From Syngnathus acus (Eukaryota > Chordata > Actinopteri > Syngnathiformes > Syngnathidae): a stretch of DNA of 64,000 nt. A program made the translations under genes and the position numbers. Below the pieces are notes generated by a model. That model was not told the origin of the DNA. It worked only from the letters and a program-made list of their open reading frames with translations, and searched no databases. This document shows positions 59,864 to 64,000 of this stretch, piece after piece (position 1 is the first letter of the stretch; each line of letters opens with the position of its first letter). The DNA is taken from assembly GCF_901709675.1 (NCBI RefSeq), contig NC_051092.1, positions 5,274,491 through 5,338,490 on the forward strand, in the 5' to 3' direction.

Positions 59864-59869
59864 TTTATT
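59864..59869 (-). terminator. Candidate poly(A) signal of the ppp6r3-like gene
   Basis: TTTATT on the plus strand (AATAAA on minus), 235 nt past the stop codon. Confidence 0.45.
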
Positions 59870-60103
59870 CATACAATCATCTTTTCAACCATAGTAACAT
59901 TCCTAAATAAATCTGTATGAGAAGCTGTCAGTTGCAGATTAAAACAACAGTACAACATTGCCATTTATCTAAACTGATGGCAATGTTGCAGATTTTGTTG
60001 GAGAAAGTAAATGACCACGTTTGACCAGTGGTCTCTGCTAATCCCACTGGAGAATCTTCTCAATGATCGATTATGATGGCCAGAAACTGAGAATACACAA
60101 TTC

Positions 60104-63100
60104 TCATGGTGGTCCATTTACTGCTGGATCTGAGAAAACGGCACTCTGGTCCAATCTGTGTAGAGAAGGTAAAAAAATAAATAAAAATAAAGGAACGAGT
60201 AAGGGGGCAGGTAAACATGTTCAATGATTACAAAAGAGGAATACATAAATGCATCAATACAGTCAAACCTCGGTTTTCGACCACAATCCGTTCCAGAAGG
60301 CGGTTCGAGAAGCGAATCGGTCGAATTCCAAATCTATTTTTCCCAATGGGAACATTTTTAATCTGTTCCAAGACTAAAAAAACGCCTTTTTTAAGCATAT
60401 GCAGGTAACACTAATATGTAAGGTAAGTTTAAAAAAAAAAAAAATGAATCACACAACTGCAATTAGTTCACATATAGTTTTAAAATGTGGAAAAAAATTG
60501 ATACATTACACACAGTTGCACTAATAGTATAAATAAATGAAACTATAAATAAAAAATAAATACTTTTCACTCTTTTGAAGTAGAAGGTGGTAAAATTAGG
60601 AAAATGCACTGTCATGAAGAAAAACAAACACTTGTGATGGTTTTTAATATATTTTTTAAATGTTTGTTTCACATCATCAGTATGTATAATTTAAAAGTAG
60701 TATATTAATCCACACGATTAACATATGGTCCGTCCGTCCGTCCTTCCAGCCATCCATCCACCTATTTGTTGACAGTTTGGCCTGACACTAGCAATTTGTA
60801 AAATGATAGCAAATTCAGAGGTAAAGGGTCAAATTTTATGACTACATGATGTACTTTTACCATTGCTGAATTGGATTAGTTGATTGACACAGTTATAAAT
60901 CAATGGAATAAAGAGCAATCTGACTTACTTGGCATCATCTCTGGTTGACATTTCCTCTCGAGGGCCATAAGAGACTTCCATTGCGTACTTGCACTTGTCA
61001 TTGCTTATAAGAGGGGAAGCACAGTCATTACACGGATAAAATACTAAAGATGTTGTAATTCACATAAACACATAGCAATACAATGCAAGATGCAGTTCAC
61101 ATATTTACACAATAAAAGAAAACAAATATTAATAGTGAAGCGACGGCTTCACTTATCGCTCCTTCTGGAATGAATTAGCGTTGAGATCCGGGGTTGTACT
61201 GTTATTTCTGCCCACACATCAATTTTAAAGCTAAACTCCCAAATGGAAAATACTTCTAATCACAGTACATGCAAAACACAGACGATGAAAAAGACACGAA
61301 CAATATCAAAATCAGGGATGTTCCGATCAGGGATTTATGCTGTCGATACCGATCATCCATTAGTGTGATTGGCCGATACCGATCATCCATTAGTGTGATT
61401 GGCCGATACCGATCATGTCGCTTTGGTGTAGGATTTCCAATTTTAGAGCTACAACAACAAAAATTCTTAATTAATTAGTTATTATTAATTAATCTGATCT
61501 TTAAAAAAAACAGTTTCCATCCCCTTATTTTTCGTGGTTTGGGTTGTTACATTGGTAGCTTGCTCAACTCTCAAATAATTGTGTGTCTAATGTAAATGTT
61601 ACATTTTCTTTCAGTTCTTTTTTTTCTCATAAAACGTGACGCTAACTTGTGTGTGAAATAGTGGCATCCAGATCATCTCTATACGAGTGATGATTGGCCA
61701 TGGAGGGATGGATCAAAAGTACCGATCACGCTCTTCTTCACAAATGTCAGCCGATGATGATCGGTCGCGGATCGATCGGAGCATCCCTAATCAAAATACG
61801 GATAGGAATGTTTGATGTTAATGGCTGCAGGCTGAAATTTGATTGGTGATACATACCGATACGATTTCAACACTCTGACGAAGACCACACCGACAGTGCA
61901 CAGCAAGGGAGAGAGGAAGGGAAGCTTACGTGTCATTTAGTTCATAATAATGATTAGTAAAATAGCGTGAGATGCGGAATGAATAAAGGAAGAGTGAAAG
62001 AGGACGACAAAATTCATAAGATAGAGAAGTTACTAGGAACATTAATAAACTTAATTTAATAGGTAAGAGAAGTAAGTTTAAGGTATGTATAATTTTCTTT
62101 TCATGTCATTTAAAACAACACCCCAAACATGACTTGCGCCTGATTGTTTGTCATCCAATAAGCCGTTGACTAATTCTAAATGCAAAAGGAAAAAATCTCA
62201 ATCATTAACCTTGACTGCATTGGATGGTTGAAAAAATAAACAAACTTTGACCAGCATCTTTACGAAAAAGCAAAACCATGATATTGTAGCTAACCTCTTG
62301 AAGACAGCCGTTTCAGTTTTTGCATCAACAGTAAGGCTGAAAGTCTCTTTTATGGAGCCGTTGATGACTGTATCTGTAATACTGCGTTGCACATTGCAGG
62401 TAGTTTCATCCGCCATTTTAGATCTTCCACAACCCTTCGATGTGATGGAAGAGGAAGAAGAAATACTAGGACTAAGCCAGCCATGACTTTCTATTAAAAA
62501 AGAGCAAGAAAACAAAAGCAATCAACAGGACTGTGGTATCATGATATTGGTACAGTGCAATCCGTTGATCTCACCTTCTGAGTATAATGGTCCAATGACG
62601 CCCAGTGGATCCAGTTTCTCTATGTTGGTTTCCATAGCAACAGGGGTGTTGCACAGTAGTGGGTCATTGGGGCTAAAAGAGACTGTATTTACTCAGAAAC
62701 TCCATTTATTATGCAAAGCCTTGTGATGGGCAACAAATAATGGATACAAACCAGGCTTACAATACAGTGTACTATTTTTTTCTCCTGTCACACTTTGGGC
62801 TAAGTTAGGTGACAAAAGAAGGGGAACCATGAGAAATGTCAACTTGCAGCAAAGAGGACTCACCTAGCAGCAACCTAATTTGATAGAATGTTTTTATTGG
62901 CTTCTGCCGAATGATGTACCTTTGGGTGACAGTAAAAAACTACAAGTCCGAGTCATCCGTTCGACACCCTTCCTGTAGCCAAGGGCCATACTACTGAAAT
63001 GAATACATTTGCAATCAATCCCCAAGGCTTACGCATTAAATTAATTGCCAATGATAAAATCTAAGTTTTATTTCCTTGATGAAAATGTTTTTTTTTCAAT

Positions 63101-64000
63101 TTGTTTTTATTTTGTTCATCTAATAATATGTAATATGATATGCTTAATGCAGACAGGATAAACAATCAATATTACTACCTAGTGGGGGAGAAGTTGGAGA
63201 AGTCAGCCCATCCTGTCTCTGAGTTGGAATTTGGGGCAGAATAGCCACTCCATGCTGTGTCTATGAATAAAAAAATAAAAAATAAAAAAGGGGGGGTGGG
63301 TAGAAACAGCAGGTTCGTTGATGTTTCTTGATTGATATTGAAGTAACGATTGATAAAAATGATAGATGCATGTATACATAGATAGAGATTGCTGGAGTTT
63401 ACTGACCTGTTTCAACTTCCATAATGTCTTCAGAGGTGGGATTAGAAGCTTCAAACGCATCTTTCTTGGAATCCTCTTCCTCCGAATCAGTGCTGTCCTC
63501 GCTGTCCGTACTTCCCGCACTCCTAAGTTAACATTAGCAATGACTGAGGCATGGAATGAAGGTGTCGGTAATGCCCATTGAAGCTGGCGCCACCTCGCCG
63601 TAAAACAAAACGATTAGAAACGGTTAGGGCTAGGGTTAGAGCTAGGGTTAGGGGCTTAATTACCTTTAAGCATGAGATTTGGATTGTATAGGATTCACAG
63701 ACAAAACATTCACAGCAGCAGATGATTTCTATTTTTTATTCTATATTTCTTGTTGCACAAAACAGTGAGAATCTGAGAAAGGGGGTGAAAAAGAGTTTAA
63801 ATAAATGGCTAATGCGACCTATATTCCGGAGCGACCTTTAGTCCGAAAAATACGGTATATAACTGTATTTCGAACTAAAATTATTATCAAGTTGCTGATG
63901 TACTTGCTCATGTGTGCATACATTGTGATCACAAAACAGGATTATATTCGCAGCAGCTGTCAAAATCCATGTGTATTTTTCTGACCTGGGGCGCCTCTGT
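60104..64000 (-). CDS. ppp6r3: Serine/threonine-protein phosphatase 6 regulatory subunit, C-terminal part (PPP6R3-like)
   Basis: SAPS-family regulatory subunit of PP6; only the C-terminal tail, about 210 residues, is in the window and the SAPS domain lies beyond 64000. Minus-strand exons: 64000-63986 (partial), 63522-63407, 63260-63179, 62672-62575, 62490-62295, 61003-60929, 60155-60104. All have GT-AG borders and phases fit throughout. The tail is acidic/serine-rich (STDSEDSTDSEEEDSKKD), then WADFSNFSPTSPNDPLL, VAMETNIEKLD, the strongly conserved SLTVDAKTETAVFKS, and ends DPAVNGPP. Human PPP6R3 has nearly the same TVDAKTETAVFK stretch and a VNGP-type end (from memory). Human PPP6R3 neighbours GAL, which supports this paralogue. 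PPP6R1 or PPP6R2 are less likely. A minus-strand AATAAA at 59864-59869 is a plausible poly(A) signal. Confidence 0.85.
60260..60392 (+). mobile_element. Short MITE, copy B
   Basis: Begins CAGTCAAACCTCGGTTTTCG and contains CGTTCCAGAAGGCGGTTCGA, matching 6600-6741 in the opposite orientation. It lies in the last intron of the ppp6r3-like gene. Confidence 0.6.
61313..61789. mobile_element. hAT-type MITE with perfect 8-bp target duplication and internal tandem
   Basis: Ends CAGGGATGTTCCGATC and GATCGGAGCATCCCTA; ATCAAAAT on both flanks (61305-61312, 61790-61797). A 30-bp unit (CCGATACCGATCATCCATTA...) is tandemly repeated at about 61348-61415. It lies in an intron of the ppp6r3-like gene. Confidence 0.88.
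63561..63612 (+). repeat. Fragment of the foldback element end
   Basis: GGTGTCGGTAATGCCCATTG, AAGCTGGCGCCACCTCGCCG and TAAAACAAAACGA match 51785-51836 of the left foldback arm. It lies about 40 bp upstream of an exon of the ppp6r3-like gene, in its intron. Confidence 0.75.
63621..63654. repeat. Short telomere-like tract
   Basis: CGGTTAGGGCTAGGGTTAGA followed by GCTAGGGTTAGGGG: the same TTAGGG and AGAGCT hexamer mix as the array at 49331-51056, here with the G-strand on plus. Confidence 0.75.

Overview
The window is a piece of a ray-finned fish genome, probably a percomorph. The evidence is split vertebrate genes with GT-AG introns, a galanin gene with fish-type peptide sequence, several copies of a teleost tRNA-headed SINE, many hAT-type MITEs, LINE 3' tails and abundant microsatellites. 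The species cannot be named from the sequence. All gene models were built by hand from reading frame, splice-site phase and remembered family sequences; no search was run.

Six protein genes are supported. In order: pard6a (+, CDS 5571-12771, 6 coding exons, 388 aa), gal/preprogalanin (+, 19502-26725, 5 coding exons, 118 aa, plus two candidate alternative exons), cfdp1 (+, 29008-33982, 7 exons, 309 aa), bcar1/p130Cas (+, 36777-46641, two alternative first exons, 891 aa), tmem170a (-, 56434-58384, 3 exons, 137 aa) and the C-terminal exons of a ppp6r3-like gene (-, 60104 to beyond 64000). CFDP1, BCAR1 and TMEM170A are neighbours on human 16q23 and PARD6A lies on 16q22, while GAL and PPP6R3 are neighbours on human 11q13. 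Here the two groups are interleaved. The genes do not form one pathway: cell polarity, neuropeptide, chromatin remodelling, adhesion signalling, an endomembrane protein and a phosphatase subunit.

Between genes: 0-5.5 kb holds a SINE, an LTR with a tRNA-His-type primer binding site and a 42-bp minisatellite. 13-19 kb is gene-poor with hAT and LINE remnants. The gal introns carry SINE, LINE and unclassified repeats, and the only gal poly(A) signal I see lies inside an hAT-like element.

The most unusual region is 49.2-56.0 kb. A 1.7-kb telomere-like hexamer array (49331-51056) sits between two 92-bp inverted arms carrying a tRNA-Glu-like sequence. About 0.5 kb further on is a 4.25-kb foldback structure (51759-56009) with arms of about 0.73 kb, whose core is a tandem array of a 355-bp unit that is itself a palindromic hAT-like MITE plus a spacer. 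That array contains a perfect 98-bp-arm palindrome. A fragment of the foldback end recurs at 63.56 kb, beside another short telomere-like tract.
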